Of a DNA stretch of 64,000 nucleotides, positions 7,503 through 17,200 are shown piece by piece. A program made the translations under genes and the position numbers. The number at the start of each line of letters is the position of its first letter. Position 1 is the stretch's first letter. The stretch lies in the NCBI RefSeq assembly GCF_018403265.1, contig NZ_BOSI01000001.1, positions 1,054,001 through 1,118,000 of the forward strand. The letters are read 5' to 3'. Source of the DNA: Paenibacillus sp. J31TS4. GTDB taxonomy: Bacteria; Bacillota; Bacilli; Paenibacillales; NBRC-103111. Below the pieces are notes generated by a model that did not search any database, was not told the origin of the DNA, and saw nothing but the letters and a program-made list of their open reading frames with translations.

Positions 7503-8585
7503 TTATTCGGAGCCCGGCTCCTCGTAAAGCTCAAGACAGACCGGCTTTTTCACGGTGATCACGTCTCCCGTAGGCGTGAGCCTGCCCGTCTCCGCATCGA
7601 TCGTGTAGGTCACGATCGTATCGGACTCCTGGTTGGCGGCGAGCAGCATCCGGCCGTCGCGGGTGACCGCGAAGTTCCGGGGGAAGCTGCCCTGGGTCGG
7701 CGTATGGTCGACATAGGTCAGCGTTCCGTCCTTGTCGTCCACCCGAAAGACGACGATGCTGTCGTGGCCGCGATTCGAGCCGTATAGAAACCGGCCGCAG
7801 GGCGACAAGTGAACGTCCGCGCAGTAGCTGGTCTCTCGATATCCCTCCGGCAGGGCGTTCACTATCTGCAGCTCCTCGAGCCGGCCGCTGAAGCCGTCAT
7901 AGGCATAAGCGATAATCGTGTTGTCCAGCTCGTTGATCACGTAGGCCGTCCGGCCGGACGGGTGGAAGGTGAAGTGGCGCGGCCCCGCCCCCGGCGTAAC
8001 CGTCGTCTCGTGCTGCCGGACCAGCTTGCCGTTCTCCTCATCAAGCCGATACACGACAATGCGGTCGATGCCGAGGTCGGGGACGAACGCGTACCGGTTC
8101 TCCGGATCGAGCACGATCGAGTGGGGATGCGGCCCCTCCTGCCGGTCCGTGCGCGGTCCGTTTCCGTCATGCTCTGCCATATCGCTCATAGGACCAATCC
8201 TTCCGTCCTCCTCCAGCGGGAACAGACAGACATTGCCGCCCGAATAATTCGCGACAAGCAGCCAGCGGCCGTTCTCCGAGAGGCTCAAGTGGCAGGGGGC
8301 GCCGCCCAGCGTCGGCTGGGCGTTCTTTCTCTCCCATCTCCCGGTCTCGGAATGCCGCGTGAACGAAACGACTTCCCCTTCTCCCGTCTCGCTGACCGTA
8401 TACAGCCGGCCGCGCGCCGGGTCGACACGGACGAAGGACGGTCTCTCCAGTCCATGGGCCGTGTCACTCTCCGTCAGCTTCCTAGTCTCCGGCTGGAGAG
8501 CGTACAGATGCAGTCCCGCCTCCTCCCGCGAAGCGTATGTCCCTACCGCCACCATCACACGGCCGTTCATTCTCTGCTCGTTCAT
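7503..8585 (-). CDS. pgl: Lactonase-family 6-phosphogluconolactonase
   Basis: 360-aa seven-bladed beta-propeller of the YkgB/Pgl type, which hydrolyses 6-phosphogluconolactone in the pentose phosphate route. Repeated blade motifs are clear: VAVGTYASREEAGLHLY near the start, PCHLSLSENGRWLLVANY (about 97-114), GPHPHSIVLDPENRYAFVPD, GAGPRHFTFHPSGRTAYVIN and GSFPRNFAVTRDGRMLLAAN. The HPHS and PRH histidines are typical of the family. The ATG at 8583-8585 follows AAGGAG by nine bases; an in-frame ATG at 8606 is an alternative. No zwf or gnd gene is near. Confidence 0.88.
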   Translation of the reverse strand: MNEQRMNGRVMVAVGTYASREEAGLHLYALQPETRKLTESDTAHGLERPSFVRVDPARGRLYTVSETGEGEVVSFTRHSETGRWERKNAQPTLGGAPCHLSLSENGRWLLVANYSGGNVCLFPLEEDGRIGPMSDMAEHDGNGPRTDRQEGPHPHSIVLDPENRYAFVPDLGIDRIVVYRLDEENGKLVRQHETTVTPGAGPRHFTFHPSGRTAYVINELDNTIIAYAYDGFSGRLEELQIVNALPEGYRETSYCADVHLSPCGRFLYGSNRGHDSIVVFRVDDKDGTLTYVDHTPTQGSFPRNFAVTRDGRMLLAANQESDTIVTYTIDAETGRLTPTGDVITVKKPVCLELYEEPGSE

Positions 8586-9035
8586 CCTTCCCCACTCCTT
8601 CGTCATAAGTTTCTTCCGGCTATCAGCGATCGTCTTGCCGGCTGCCTCGCAATCCTGTTCCTCCGGTACGCGTGGCCAGGTCATCGCGGTCATCCTTGTT
8701 CTTACCCGTTTTAGTGACCCCCCTTCTCTTTCCGTTCCGACCGGATTACCGGAAGCGGGTATCGTCCGACTTCCTCGTCTCCCTTCGCTTGAAAAAAGCA
8801 TGGAATAAGGAGAGGGGAGGACCTCGGCACCGACCGCTGCCCGATGACCAGTCGAAGACAGGCAGCGCCTCTGTCGCCCAAGCGCGCCTTGAGGTATTTG
8901 TCTGCCAGGCTTCGGTCGGCAATGGACAGACATCTACATTTCCTCGGGGGACTTGGGCGACTGTACAATCCGTTCCACGTCCGCCCCCGTATACTTATCA
9001 CAGGTTTACATTCCCGACGAGAAGGAGAGATCGAC
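8586..9035. other. Intergenic region between divergent pgl and cotD-like genes
   Basis: 450 bases with no convincing gene; open frames here lack ribosome sites and overlap both neighbours. A GTATACTTA word at about 8987-8995 resembles the late mother-cell sigma-K -10 element (CATANNNTA) with one mismatch, at a suitable distance from the CotD-like gene. This is only suggestive. Confidence 0.4.
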
Positions 9036-9239
9036 ATGATGCATGGTTGCTGTCCGGTCAAAACCGTCGTCCACCCTACCACGTGCTGTGTCAGAGATTT
9101 TTATCATCCGCAAGTTGTCCGGCATATTCATCCTGTTGAGATTGTCAACCGCCATCATTGCGTCTATATTCCCGAGCATGTGGTCGCGGTCCGCACACGG
9201 AACGAGTGGGTGCCGACCCCGACTCCGTTCACCGGCTGA
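9036..9239 (+). CDS. cotD: CotD-family spore coat protein
   Basis: 67-aa protein rich in His, Val, Pro and Cys. The layout HGCCPVKTVVHPTTCCV followed by HPQVVRHIHPVEIVNRHH matches the inner coat protein CotD, in which Cys pairs and histidines help cross-link the coat. The ATG at 9036 follows GAAGGAG by six bases. It is monocistronic, with a terminator 10 bases after the stop. Expression late in the mother cell is likely from the family; the upstream region holds only a weak sigma-K-like element. Symbol assigned by family likeness. Confidence 0.82.
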   Translation: MMHGCCPVKTVVHPTTCCVRDFYHPQVVRHIHPVEIVNRHHCVYIPEHVVAVRTRNEWVPTPTPFTG

Positions 9240-9249
9240 GGGACGTGTC

Positions 9250-9276
9250 AAAAGGACTCCTTCGGGAGTCCTTTTT
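9250..9276 (+). terminator. Intrinsic terminator of the cotD-like gene
   Basis: 11-bp stem AAAAGGACTCC / GGAGTCCTTTT with a TTCG tetraloop followed by T residues, ten bases after the stop codon. It could also work for the minus-strand gene ending at 9334. Confidence 0.9.
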
Positions 9277-9333
9277 GGCACCAACGCCCTCGTTCGGGGC
9301 TATCCGTCCCGCCGCGACACTCAAGCTCCCTCG

Positions 9334-10245
9334 TTACTCTTCCCAGTTCAGATCGGCCCAGATCGGAAAATGGTCGGTCGCGTATCCTCCGTCGACAAGG
9401 TCCGTTACGATTGCTGACGACGTCGGACGCAGGGCACCCCGTTTGAGAATCCAATCGATCCGGGACGTCTCCCCCCGCCCGGTCGGATCCTCGTAATTGT
9501 TGAAGGTGCCGAGTCCCTCGCCCGTGCGGACAGGCGCCTCCGTCCAGGTGTCGGACAAGCCGCCTTCCGTCAAGGTCCGGTATGGAATCGTTCCGGGGCC
9601 GACATTGAAGTCGCCGGTCAGAACGACCGGGGCGGACGTGTCCCACTCCCTCAGCTTCTCCAGCACCAGCTCGGCGCTCCGGCGCCTCGCTTCCTCAGAC
9701 AGATGGTCGAAATGCGTGTTGGCCGCGTACAGCTCCCGTCCGTTCGTCTGGTCCCGAAGTTTCGCCCACGTCACCATGCGGGGAATCGTGTTCCCCCAGT
9801 GGCAGGAAGCGATCGTGTCGGGCGTCTCCGACAGCCAATAGTGGCCGTATTCGAGCACCTCGAACCGGCTGGCCCGGTAGAACAGCGCGCAAAACTCTCC
9901 GCTGCTGCCGCCGAGCCGTCCCAAACCGATCCAGCCGAAGCCCGGCAGAATCGCCTCCATGTCCTTTACCTGGCGGAAGACACATTCCTGCGTGCCGATC
10001 AGATCCGGCGCAGCAGCCGCGAGCAGACGGCGCAGCCGCGGCATCCGGTCCTCCCACGCGTTTGGCGACGAGTCGCAGGGGTTGCGCACATTCAAGCTCA
10101 TGACGCGAAGCCCGCTTCCACTAGTCTCGCCCGCCGAGCCGGCATCCGTCCGGGCCGTCTCCATTCCGCCGGACAGTCCCCCATCCTGCCCGCCAAGCGG
10201 CATCGGTTCCTGTCCGCTTCCTGGCGCATTATCGTTCCTGCTCAT
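9334..10245 (-). CDS. Endonuclease/exonuclease/phosphatase-family protein
   Basis: 303 aa. Motifs of the EEP (DNase I-like) fold appear in order: VMSLNVRNP, DLIGTQE (metal-binding Glu), YAANTHFDH, VVLTGDFNVGPG, SRIDWIL and TDHFPIWADL (catalytic Asp-His). Such enzymes cut phosphodiesters or phosphate esters; the substrate cannot be told. The first 45 residues are Gly/Pro/Asp-rich and look unstructured, and there is no signal peptide. The ATG at 10243-10245 has GGAGG nine bases upstream. It stands alone behind the three-gene minus-strand run that ends at 10370. Confidence 0.87.
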   Translation of the reverse strand: MSRNDNAPGSGQEPMPLGGQDGGLSGGMETARTDAGSAGETSGSGLRVMSLNVRNPCDSSPNAWEDRMPRLRRLLAAAAPDLIGTQECVFRQVKDMEAILPGFGWIGLGRLGGSSGEFCALFYRASRFEVLEYGHYWLSETPDTIASCHWGNTIPRMVTWAKLRDQTNGRELYAANTHFDHLSEEARRRSAELVLEKLREWDTSAPVVLTGDFNVGPGTIPYRTLTEGGLSDTWTEAPVRTGEGLGTFNNYEDPTGRGETSRIDWILKRGALRPTSSAIVTDLVDGGYATDHFPIWADLNWEE

Positions 10246-10369
10246 TTCCATTCCCCTCCAGATTCCCCGGTCGGGTATTGTCTGCCCGACCGGCATCATT
10301 CTGCTTGTTCTAAATCGACCCTACGGGACCAGGATCGGACCCGGCCCGTACCCATGGCCCTGCCTGCCG

Positions 10370-11008
10370 CTAGTTGTCCGCGATTGCCTCGGGCACCCCG
10401 AAGCCGGGAATCAAGTTGTGATGATGGAGCCGGAACTCCCCCTCCTCCGTCTCCACTACCGATATGCCGATGTTGTCCATTCCCATGCTGCGGTACCGGC
10501 TGAGCGGCATCCCCAGCATCCCGGCCAAAAAGATCCGGAGCGTCGTGCTGTGGCTGACGACCGCAATCGCCTCGCCGGGGTGCCGGTCCGCCGTCTCGAG
10601 CAGCAGCTCCCGCATCCGGCCGTACACCTGTCCGGCCGTCTCTCCCGTCAAACCGGCCGGATGAGACTCCGGCGTGCTCTGCCAGGCGGCCCATGCCTCC
10701 GCATGCTTGTCCGAGATCTCCGGAGAGCGCAGACCTTCCCATAGGCCAAAATCGATTTCCGCCGCTCTCGCATCCCGCACGATCGGCAGTCCTTTCGTAT
10801 GGGCCAGCGGCCCGGCCGTGTCGTACGCTCTCCGCAGAGTGGAGGCGTATACCCGGTCCAGCGGAACATGCTGCAGGTACACAGCCAGCTGTTCCGCCTG
10901 GTCGGCTCCCCGGGGCGACAGACAGATATCGGAGCGTCCGCAATACCGGTTGCCGTCCCGGTTCCATTCTGTCTCCCCATGCCGGATTAGATAATAACGC
11001 GTACTCAT
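10370..11008 (-). CDS. Histidine phosphatase-family protein (phosphoglycerate mutase-like)
   Basis: 212 aa. The N-terminal LIRHGETEWN carries the phospho-accepting histidine of the cofactor-dependent mutase/phosphatase branch; the second catalytic histidine is in VVSHSTTLR near the C-terminus, with Arg in STLRRAYDTA and Glu in AAEIDFGLWEG. Likely a small-molecule phosphatase (GpmB/CobC/PhoE type), substrate unknown. Its ATG follows the stop of the aldo/keto reductase gene after one base (TGA-C-ATG), so the two are translationally coupled. Confidence 0.88.
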   Translation of the reverse strand: MSTRYYLIRHGETEWNRDGNRYCGRSDICLSPRGADQAEQLAVYLQHVPLDRVYASTLRRAYDTAGPLAHTKGLPIVRDARAAEIDFGLWEGLRSPEISDKHAEAWAAWQSTPESHPAGLTGETAGQVYGRMRELLLETADRHPGEAIAVVSHSTTLRIFLAGMLGMPLSRYRSMGMDNIGISVVETEEGEFRLHHHNLIPGFGVPEAIADN

Positions 11009-11009
11009 G

Positions 11010-11951
11010 TCAATCCAGCCGCTCCCCTGTCAGATCGAGCCAGTCCAGCTCCTCGCGGCTCAGCCGAATGCCCGCTCCCGCCGCGCAGGAATGCATCTCC
11101 TCCTTCGTCTGCGGCCCGATCAGCGCACAGGTCGGGAACGGCTGATTGAGCACATACGCAAGGGCGATCTCGATCGTCGTGGCTCCCTTCTCCGCAGCGA
11201 GTCGTTCGGCACGGCGGAGACGCTCCCAATTGCCGTCGCTGTAGAAGACCCGCTCGATATCACCGCCTGTCCTCACGTCCGGCGAATAACGCCCGGTGAA
11301 GAACCCTCTTGCCTGGGAGGACCAGGACAGGAGGGGCATCTGCACGCGCTCGTGCCACGCACACGCCTCGCGGTCTGCCGAGACGCAGCCCGACCAGAAC
11401 GGCTCGTTCGCCTTGGCCAGGCTCAGGTTCGGGCTGCTGAAGGAGAAGCCGGTCAGACCGTGAGCGGCGGCATAGTCATTGGCCTCCTGGAGCCGCTCGT
11501 GCGTCCAGTTGGAGCCGCCGATCGCCCGGATGCGGCCCGCCTCCAAATGTCCGTTTAACGCCTCAACGATCGGTCCAACCGGCACGCCGGGGTCGTCGCG
11601 GTGAAGCGCATACAAATCGATGTAATCGGTCTGCAGCCTATCGAGACTCAACAGAAGATCCTGCTCGATCGCCTCGGGCGTCACCCGCGGACCGTTTGCG
11701 TCGTGGTGGGCGCCTTTGGTAAGAACGACGACCGACTCGCGGTTGCCCCGCTCGGCCATCCACCGTCCGATCGTCCCTTCGCTCTTGCCGCCGGCGTAGA
11801 CATTGGCCGTATCGATGGCGGTTCCGCCTATGCGCACGAATTCGTCGAGCAGCTCACTGACCTTGCCGTACACCTCAGGTGTGTAATAATCCGTGCCCAG
11901 AATGAGCTTCGAGCAGGGCTTGCCCATTCCCGCAATCGTTATGTAGTCCAT
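11010..11951 (-). CDS. Aldo/keto reductase
   Basis: 313-aa NADPH-dependent oxidoreductase with the AKR barrel. The catalytic tetrad is recognisable: Asp and Tyr in DTANVYAGG (about 46-54), Lys in VLTKGAHH and His in YALHRDDP. The SNWTHERL motif and the C-terminal cofactor region (IGPQTKEEM) fit the YhdN/Gfo-associated group. I chose the ATG at 11949-11951 after GGAGG; a GTG four codons upstream is the alternative. It lies 18 bases after the Gfo/Idh gene and is coupled to the histidine phosphatase, so the three probably handle one sugar or polyol. Confidence 0.9.
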   Translation of the reverse strand: MDYITIAGMGKPCSKLILGTDYYTPEVYGKVSELLDEFVRIGGTAIDTANVYAGGKSEGTIGRWMAERGNRESVVVLTKGAHHDANGPRVTPEAIEQDLLLSLDRLQTDYIDLYALHRDDPGVPVGPIVEALNGHLEAGRIRAIGGSNWTHERLQEANDYAAAHGLTGFSFSSPNLSLAKANEPFWSGCVSADREACAWHERVQMPLLSWSSQARGFFTGRYSPDVRTGGDIERVFYSDGNWERLRRAERLAAEKGATTIEIALAYVLNQPFPTCALIGPQTKEEMHSCAAGAGIRLSREELDWLDLTGERLD

Positions 11952-11969
11952 CCGTTCCTCCACCCTCTC

Positions 11970-12986
11970 CTATCCGTTGTCGATGACGACTCTGGCGCGT
12001 TCCCGGGACGAGCGCAGACAAGCATCCAGCGCCCTCATGTTTCGCACGGCGTCCTCCGGCTCTTTCTTCAGCGGGTGATCTCCCCACACCGCCCGGGCAA
12101 AATCGTCGGCCTGCACCGAGTATGCGTTCACTTGGGGAACGGACACCTCGCGTCTGCCGGATTTGCCGATGACGAAGAAATTCGACGCTTCGCTCTGCGG
12201 GCTGACATAAGCGGACGGCACCTCGATGCGCCCCTCCGTCCCCAGCACCTCCAGCGTGTTGCGGCCGGCGGCCCACATGCCGCAGTCGAACGTCAATCCG
12301 ACGGAGCCGGGAAATTCAAGCAGTCCAGAAGCCATCATGTCCACATCTCCATGCTCGGCGGAATGAAACGCAAGCACCGTCGCCGCCTCCGGCTCCGTGC
12401 CGAGCAGATGCCGGGCAGCGCTGATCGGATAAACCCCGATGTCGTACAGCGAGCCGCCTCCCCACTCCCGGCGGAACCGGAAATTGCCGTGCGCGCCCGA
12501 GCTGTTGAACGTGAACGCGCCATGGATGCCGCGGATTTCCCCGATCTCTCCCGAACGGATGATCTCGAGGATCTGATCGTACCGAGGATGGTGGCGGTAC
12601 ATGAAAGCTTCGGCCAAAAGGACACCCGCCTCGGCGCACGCCCGTACCATCTCCTCTGCTTCCCGGCTGTCCAGGGCGATGGGCTTCTCGCACAGCACGT
12701 GCTTGCCCGCCTGCGCCGCCCTTATCGTCCACTCCTTGTGCAGGTGGTTCGGCAGCGGGATGTATACGGCATCCAGCGTATCGTCCTCTAGCAGTTCCTC
12801 ATAGCTGCCGTAGGCGGCCGGGATGCCGTGTCTTTCGGCAGCTTCCATGGCCTTGGTCGTCTCCCGGCTGGCGATAGCGGCGACCTCGCCGGTCTCCGAA
12901 GCCGCTATTCCTGGAATGACAGCGTTCTCGGCAATGCGCGCACAGCCCAGAATGCCCCAGCGAAGCCTGTTGCGTTGCGTTGTCAT
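11970..12986 (-). CDS. Gfo/Idh/MocA-family oxidoreductase
   Basis: 338-aa NAD(P)-dependent dehydrogenase of the glucose-fructose oxidoreductase/inositol dehydrogenase type. The N-terminal Rossmann motif is LRWGILGCARIAE (about 8-20), the NHLHKEW loop follows, and HVLCEKPIAL holds the signature EKP lysine. The C-terminal domain shows GGSLYDIGVYPI with the conserved Asp. The ATG at 12984-12986 follows GGGAGG by eight bases; an upstream ATG at 13028 is only one base from an AGGAGG. First gene of a three-gene unit with the aldo/keto reductase and histidine phosphatase. Confidence 0.9.
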   Translation of the reverse strand: MTTQRNRLRWGILGCARIAENAVIPGIAASETGEVAAIASRETTKAMEAAERHGIPAAYGSYEELLEDDTLDAVYIPLPNHLHKEWTIRAAQAGKHVLCEKPIALDSREAEEMVRACAEAGVLLAEAFMYRHHPRYDQILEIIRSGEIGEIRGIHGAFTFNSSGAHGNFRFRREWGGGSLYDIGVYPISAARHLLGTEPEAATVLAFHSAEHGDVDMMASGLLEFPGSVGLTFDCGMWAAGRNTLEVLGTEGRIEVPSAYVSPQSEASNFFVIGKSGRREVSVPQVNAYSVQADDFARAVWGDHPLKKEPEDAVRNMRALDACLRSSRERARVVIDNG

Positions 12987-13036
12987 CGTCTGGTTCCTCC
13001 CTTGTCCCGTTCCGATAAGAATGGTCATTCCTCCTC

Positions 13037-13063
13037 ACTATATCACAATCAGCCAGCCGTCAA
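13037..13063 (-). promoter_or_regulatory. Candidate sigma-A promoter of the Gfo/Idh operon
   Basis: On the minus strand TTGACG (13058-13063) and TATAGT (13037-13042) are separated by 15 bases (16 if TTTGAC is taken as -35). It lies about 50 bases before the chosen start of the oxidoreductase gene. Confidence 0.5.
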
Positions 13064-13262
13064 ACTGGTCATTCGTCACGGAACCCGAACCAGCCTCCGG
13101 AAAGGGCCGGGACAAGCGGAAAACGGGAGAACCATGTGCGAATCGGCCGAAGCAAACTATGCGAATAGGCCTCCCAGAGCAAAAGAAATCAACGCCAAAG
13201 CAGGCGATCCGCACAGCGGTCCCATTCCATTCCCGAATAGAAACGCGCCTGGCCGGCGCGGC

Positions 13263-13298
13263 AAAAAAGCGTTCACCCAGCAGGGTGAACGCTTTTTT
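13263..13298. terminator. Strong intrinsic terminator
   Basis: 16-bp perfect stem AAAAAAGCGTTCACCC / GGGTGAACGCTTTTTT with a 4-base loop. It lies 13 bases after the stop of the minus-strand SRAP-like gene and separates it from the Gfo/Idh operon promoter. Confidence 0.92.
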
Positions 13299-13310
13299 AC
13301 GAATGGTCCG

Positions 13311-13982
13311 TTATGGCTTGACGCTCCCATACTCCGGGAGTTGTCTGAGCTTCGCTCTCTCGCGCCAGCTGCTTTTGCGCTCTGCCGGCACTGCCGTGAC
13401 GGTCATATCCTCGCGCCGGCTAGGGCCGAGCGCGGCCTGCAGCAGATCGGGGTCGGTCACAGCAGGATTGAGCCAGAGCTCCATCGCCTTGGGCGACAGG
13501 ATGGCCGGCATCCAGTCCTGGTAGCCCGAGACGAGGCGGCTCGCATCGGTTTTCAGAATGGAGAACGCCCTCTCCTCCCGACCAGAAGGACTCTGCCAGA
13601 CGTCGTAGAACGCCGCCAGGCCGAAGACGCCGCTGTCCTTCAGATGGAAGCGGTACGCGGCCGTCCGCTTGCCTTCCTGCCGGTAGCCGTAAAAGCCGTC
13701 GCACGGCACGACACATCTCTGCTTGCGAAACAGATCGCGGTAGCCGGGATGCTCGGCGATCGTCCCGCTGTCGGCATGCACCGAGTCCTTCCCCCATTGG
13801 GGGAAGATGCCCCATGTATAGCAATCGAGACTTCGGCCAGAGGCGCCGGCCAGAATAACGGGAACCGGCCGGCTGGGCTCCAGCGTTTCGGACGCAGGAG
13901 GCGGCTCCTGCCGGACCGTCTCGATGCCGAATGCGGCGGACAGCCCTTCGAGGCGGGCGGATAAGGATAGGCGGGGATTCAT
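13311..13982 (-). CDS. SRAP-fold (YedK/HMCES-like) protein lacking the catalytic residues
   Basis: 223 aa. The core matches the SOS-response-associated peptidase fold, which normally forms a thiazolidine cross-link with abasic DNA: CYTWGIFPQWGKD, then a region equal to the NAR-x-E loop, FRKQRCVVPCDGFYGY, AFSILKTDAS and DWMPAILSPKAMELWL. However the essential residues are replaced: residue 2 is Asn instead of Cys, the NAR-x-E loop reads VHADSG, the FYEW glutamate is Gly99, and the H-x-RMP histidine is missing (YQDWMP). The ATG at 13980-13982 follows AGGTGA. It may be a non-catalytic DNA binder. It is a single-gene unit with terminators on both sides. Confidence 0.8.
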   Translation of the reverse strand: MNPRLSLSARLEGLSAAFGIETVRQEPPPASETLEPSRPVPVILAGASGRSLDCYTWGIFPQWGKDSVHADSGTIAEHPGYRDLFRKQRCVVPCDGFYGYRQEGKRTAAYRFHLKDSGVFGLAAFYDVWQSPSGREERAFSILKTDASRLVSGYQDWMPAILSPKAMELWLNPAVTDPDLLQAALGPSRREDMTVTAVPAERKSSWRERAKLRQLPEYGSVKP

Positions 13983-14153
13983 CGCATCACCTGCTTCTTT
14001 TTGGTTCCAGTATCCGCCCTCCGGGGAGAAATATACGCCTCCTCCGATATAAAGTGTCTGCCCCGTACCAAAAGGATGTGCCCGCCGTCGAAGCGGATTT
14101 GCCCGCTGCCCGGCAGGCATGCTGGTGGCCTTCCATTGATCCGAGCAGCAAAA

Positions 14154-14189
14154 CATCCCGCATTCTTCAAGACCGAAGAACGCGGGATG
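14154..14189 (-). terminator. Intrinsic terminator of the heparinase-like gene
   Basis: 15-bp stem (CATCCCGCATTCTTC at 14154-14168, GAAGAACGCGGGATG at 14175-14189, one mismatch) with a 6-base loop; on the minus strand it is followed by TTTT. It lies 34 bases after the stop codon at 14223. Confidence 0.85.
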
Positions 14190-14222
14190 CTTGTTACGGC
14201 TGCTCGATACGCGGGATACTTT

Positions 14223-17200
14223 TTATGGCTGCGCCGCGATGTTGGAGATGCGGAAGGTCGCCATTCCCTTCCAAGTGTGGAACGGGAAAAACGCCATCTG
14301 GGACGTCCCGTCCGGGAGATACTGCCAGCCCGCATCCGTTTCTTTCAACAGGAGCAGCGTTCCTTCCGGGGTATTTCGGACTTCCTGGATCGGATAGCCG
14401 TGCGTCTTGCCTTCGGAATGGGTAACGATGACCGTTTTGCCTGCGGCGTCCGCCGCCACTTCGGCATCCACGAGCAGTGCATCGTATGGTGCGCCCTCGG
14501 CTTGCCGCAGCACCTGCTTGACAGTGCCCGTTACCGGGCCGGCTCCCGTTACGGTCTTTGCTCCCTTCTGCAGCTTGGTTCCGTCGATCAGCACCATCTT
14601 GGTGATCTCCCCGTCGACGGTCCGAATGAAGCCGTAACCGCCTTGCAGTTCGATATCGTCGACCTTAAGCGGGGTGCTCCCTCCGGCAGCGCTAAGGACA
14701 TAATCCGTTGTCGCTCCATATGTCAGCTTCAGCGCGACCGAGCCGGGGGCCCCCTCTGACGGAGTCAGTTTTTCCACCTGCTCGATTTTAGGACCCTGCT
14801 CGCCTTTGTAAGCCTCCATGACGTTCACGAACGTACTTGTCAGGTCGGTGCCCGTTCGGCGGAGCACCATCTTGGGCATCCAGTACTTGACGGCTTCCGT
14901 ATTCAAATCCTTCGTCGTTCCGTTCAGCCGGGTCGCCTGCAGAGAAGGCGCCTTGCCCAGGAAAAGCTCGTTCGCGCCGGGATCGACGATCCCCGTCACC
15001 TTCAGCTTCGCCTGCTCCGTCCCGTTCTGGGAGGTGTTCAGCGTCAGCTCGTAACGGCCGTCGGGCACTTCCGCACGCTTGACATCCTGGACATAGAGGT
15101 AGCCGTAATAATTCCCTTGGGCGTCTCCGTTATCATTCTCGGATTCCGGCATGCGAACCTTCGTGCCGGGCGGCAGCAGGTAGTCGTTGTATGGCTGAAG
15201 CTCCATATTCGCCGTGAACGTGGCATCCCGGTTGGCATCTCCACCAAGCGTATACTCGTGTCGGTCTCCTCCCGAGACGCGGAACAAGTCGACGACATAG
15301 CCGTCTTCCGGCGCTCCGCCGTCGAAACGGATCATCCATGGCTCCCGCTCGTATTGGTCCGTGACCGGATAAGCGCTCCCTTGGGAGGCTTTCTCGATTT
15401 TGACCGTGTCGTCGGATGCGGCGAACGTCTGGATTTGGCCGCCGTGCTCACCGCCGTTGGCCAGGCTCATATCGCTTCCGTTGACGACGACCGTGTTATG
15501 GGCCAGCGTGGACGTCGTCCATTTGCGGAAGAACGTATGCGTATAGCCGATGTCCGGCAGCAGCTCCTGGCCCTTGGCGAACAAGGTCAGGTTGAGAGGA
15601 TCAAGATGATTGTGGCCGTATTTGGGCACGAAATTCAGGTACATCTGCTGCTGGGACGCTCCTGAGCCCAAAGTAAGACGCGAGATGCCGCTGGAGGCGA
15701 GCAGGTACGAGCCCAGGGACGTCTGTGGCGCCTTGGATTTTTCGTTCGCCCACGTATCCATAACCGGAACGTAGCTGCCGTTCGGATACGAGACGATATC
15801 TCCCATCGTTTTGGCTTTGCTTAACGCCGGGAAAGACTTCGCCATGTCCAGGTTGTCGATTCGCTGGCCGGTGCGCGGCGACGTATAGCCGGCCGGGTCG
15901 CTCCAGCCCTTCGACAGATCCATGCCCTGCAAAAGCCCGCCGACCGACTGGTTGTGATAGGAAATCGTCACTTCCTTCCAGAAGCCGTCGGACAGGAAGT
16001 AGTTCCGGGCAAAGTCCTGCATGAGCTCAACCACTTCATGCATATAAGAAGGATCGCCGGTTGCCTTCGCCATGCGGACCAGGCCGAGCCAGGTCGTATA
16101 TTCCATGTTATGATTCAGAATCGGGAACGAACGGACGAACTCGAACGAAGGCACGAACATGTCCTCCACCAGCTTCTGCCCGAGATCCACGCCCAATTCT
16201 TCCTTCAGCAGGTCGAATGCGTTCGTCTGCTTCACTTTTTCATACGCCGTAATCAGGTAGCTCATGTTCGTCATTTCGCCGGTGTACCAGCGGTACCAAA
16301 CGCCGCCCCAATAATGATAGGGAGGGCCGCTGACGACCGGATAGTTGGTCCAGTAGTAATCGTTCGTGGGCAGATAGCCCTTGTACGCCTCCAACCAGCG
16401 GTTCAGCAGCCGCGCCGCGCCGAGCGGATCGGTATCGGCGAGCTTGGCGGTTTCCCGGAGGACGTAATCCTTTTGGAAATACCAGAGATGCGCCGAGAAG
16501 AAATACCGGCGGCCTTGATCATCCTCATAATACGGATACTCCACGGTCTCTCCCTGCCGGTTCACGGCCGTCAGCTTGTGGTTCTCCGGATAGGCCGGAT
16601 TCGGGTAAGCGGTGCCGGTCGACTTGGCCACTATTTGCTGCGGGTTGTCGGGACTCCAATTGTACAGCTGATACGGTCTTAAGTCCGGGTTCTCCGGCAG
16701 ACCGGTGAAGATAAACCCGGCCGTGTCGGGGACCAGCTGCAGGAGCGATTGAACCTGCGGAGAAGCCTCCGCGTAAGCCAGCTGCCGCTTGGGCCCGTTG
16801 TCCTGTGGCAGCCGAACCCCCTCGTCGCCTGCCTTGATCAGATCCTGGCGGTCGAAGCTCAGCTCAAAATACCGGTACGCTCCTTGCCCTTGCCGGAACG
16901 CCGCCTTCAGCCGGTATTGCCCGTTCGCGAGCGGCCGGGGATGCCGGAAGGAAAGCCTCGTTTCGTTTTGCTGCCGAACGATGGCGGGAGCGTCCAGCAG
17001 GGTCGATTGCCCGTCGGGCGACTCCCAGACCAGCTGGAGGTCCTTCGTGTCGGCATGGATCGCATTAGAGGAAAGCACAAGCGTCTTGCTTTCATAGCTC
17101 GTATATTCGAGCCTCCATTTCTCCGGCTGCCACGGCTCGGCTTTGCCGCCGGCCGGAAGCTCCGGCAGCGAGGGCTTGGAGAAGAAGAGAGGGGCCGTCC

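Noticed and set aside
8711-9082. 123-codon minus-strand frame between pgl and the cotD-like gene
   Set aside because: No ribosome site, no recognisable motif, and it overlaps the well supported CotD-like gene antisense.
13136-13261. Possible small gene starting with ATG at 13135 (MCESAEANYANRP)
   Set aside because: It has a ribosome-site-like GGGAG, but the frame runs through the terminator and into the antisense of the SRAP-like gene with no stop of its own.
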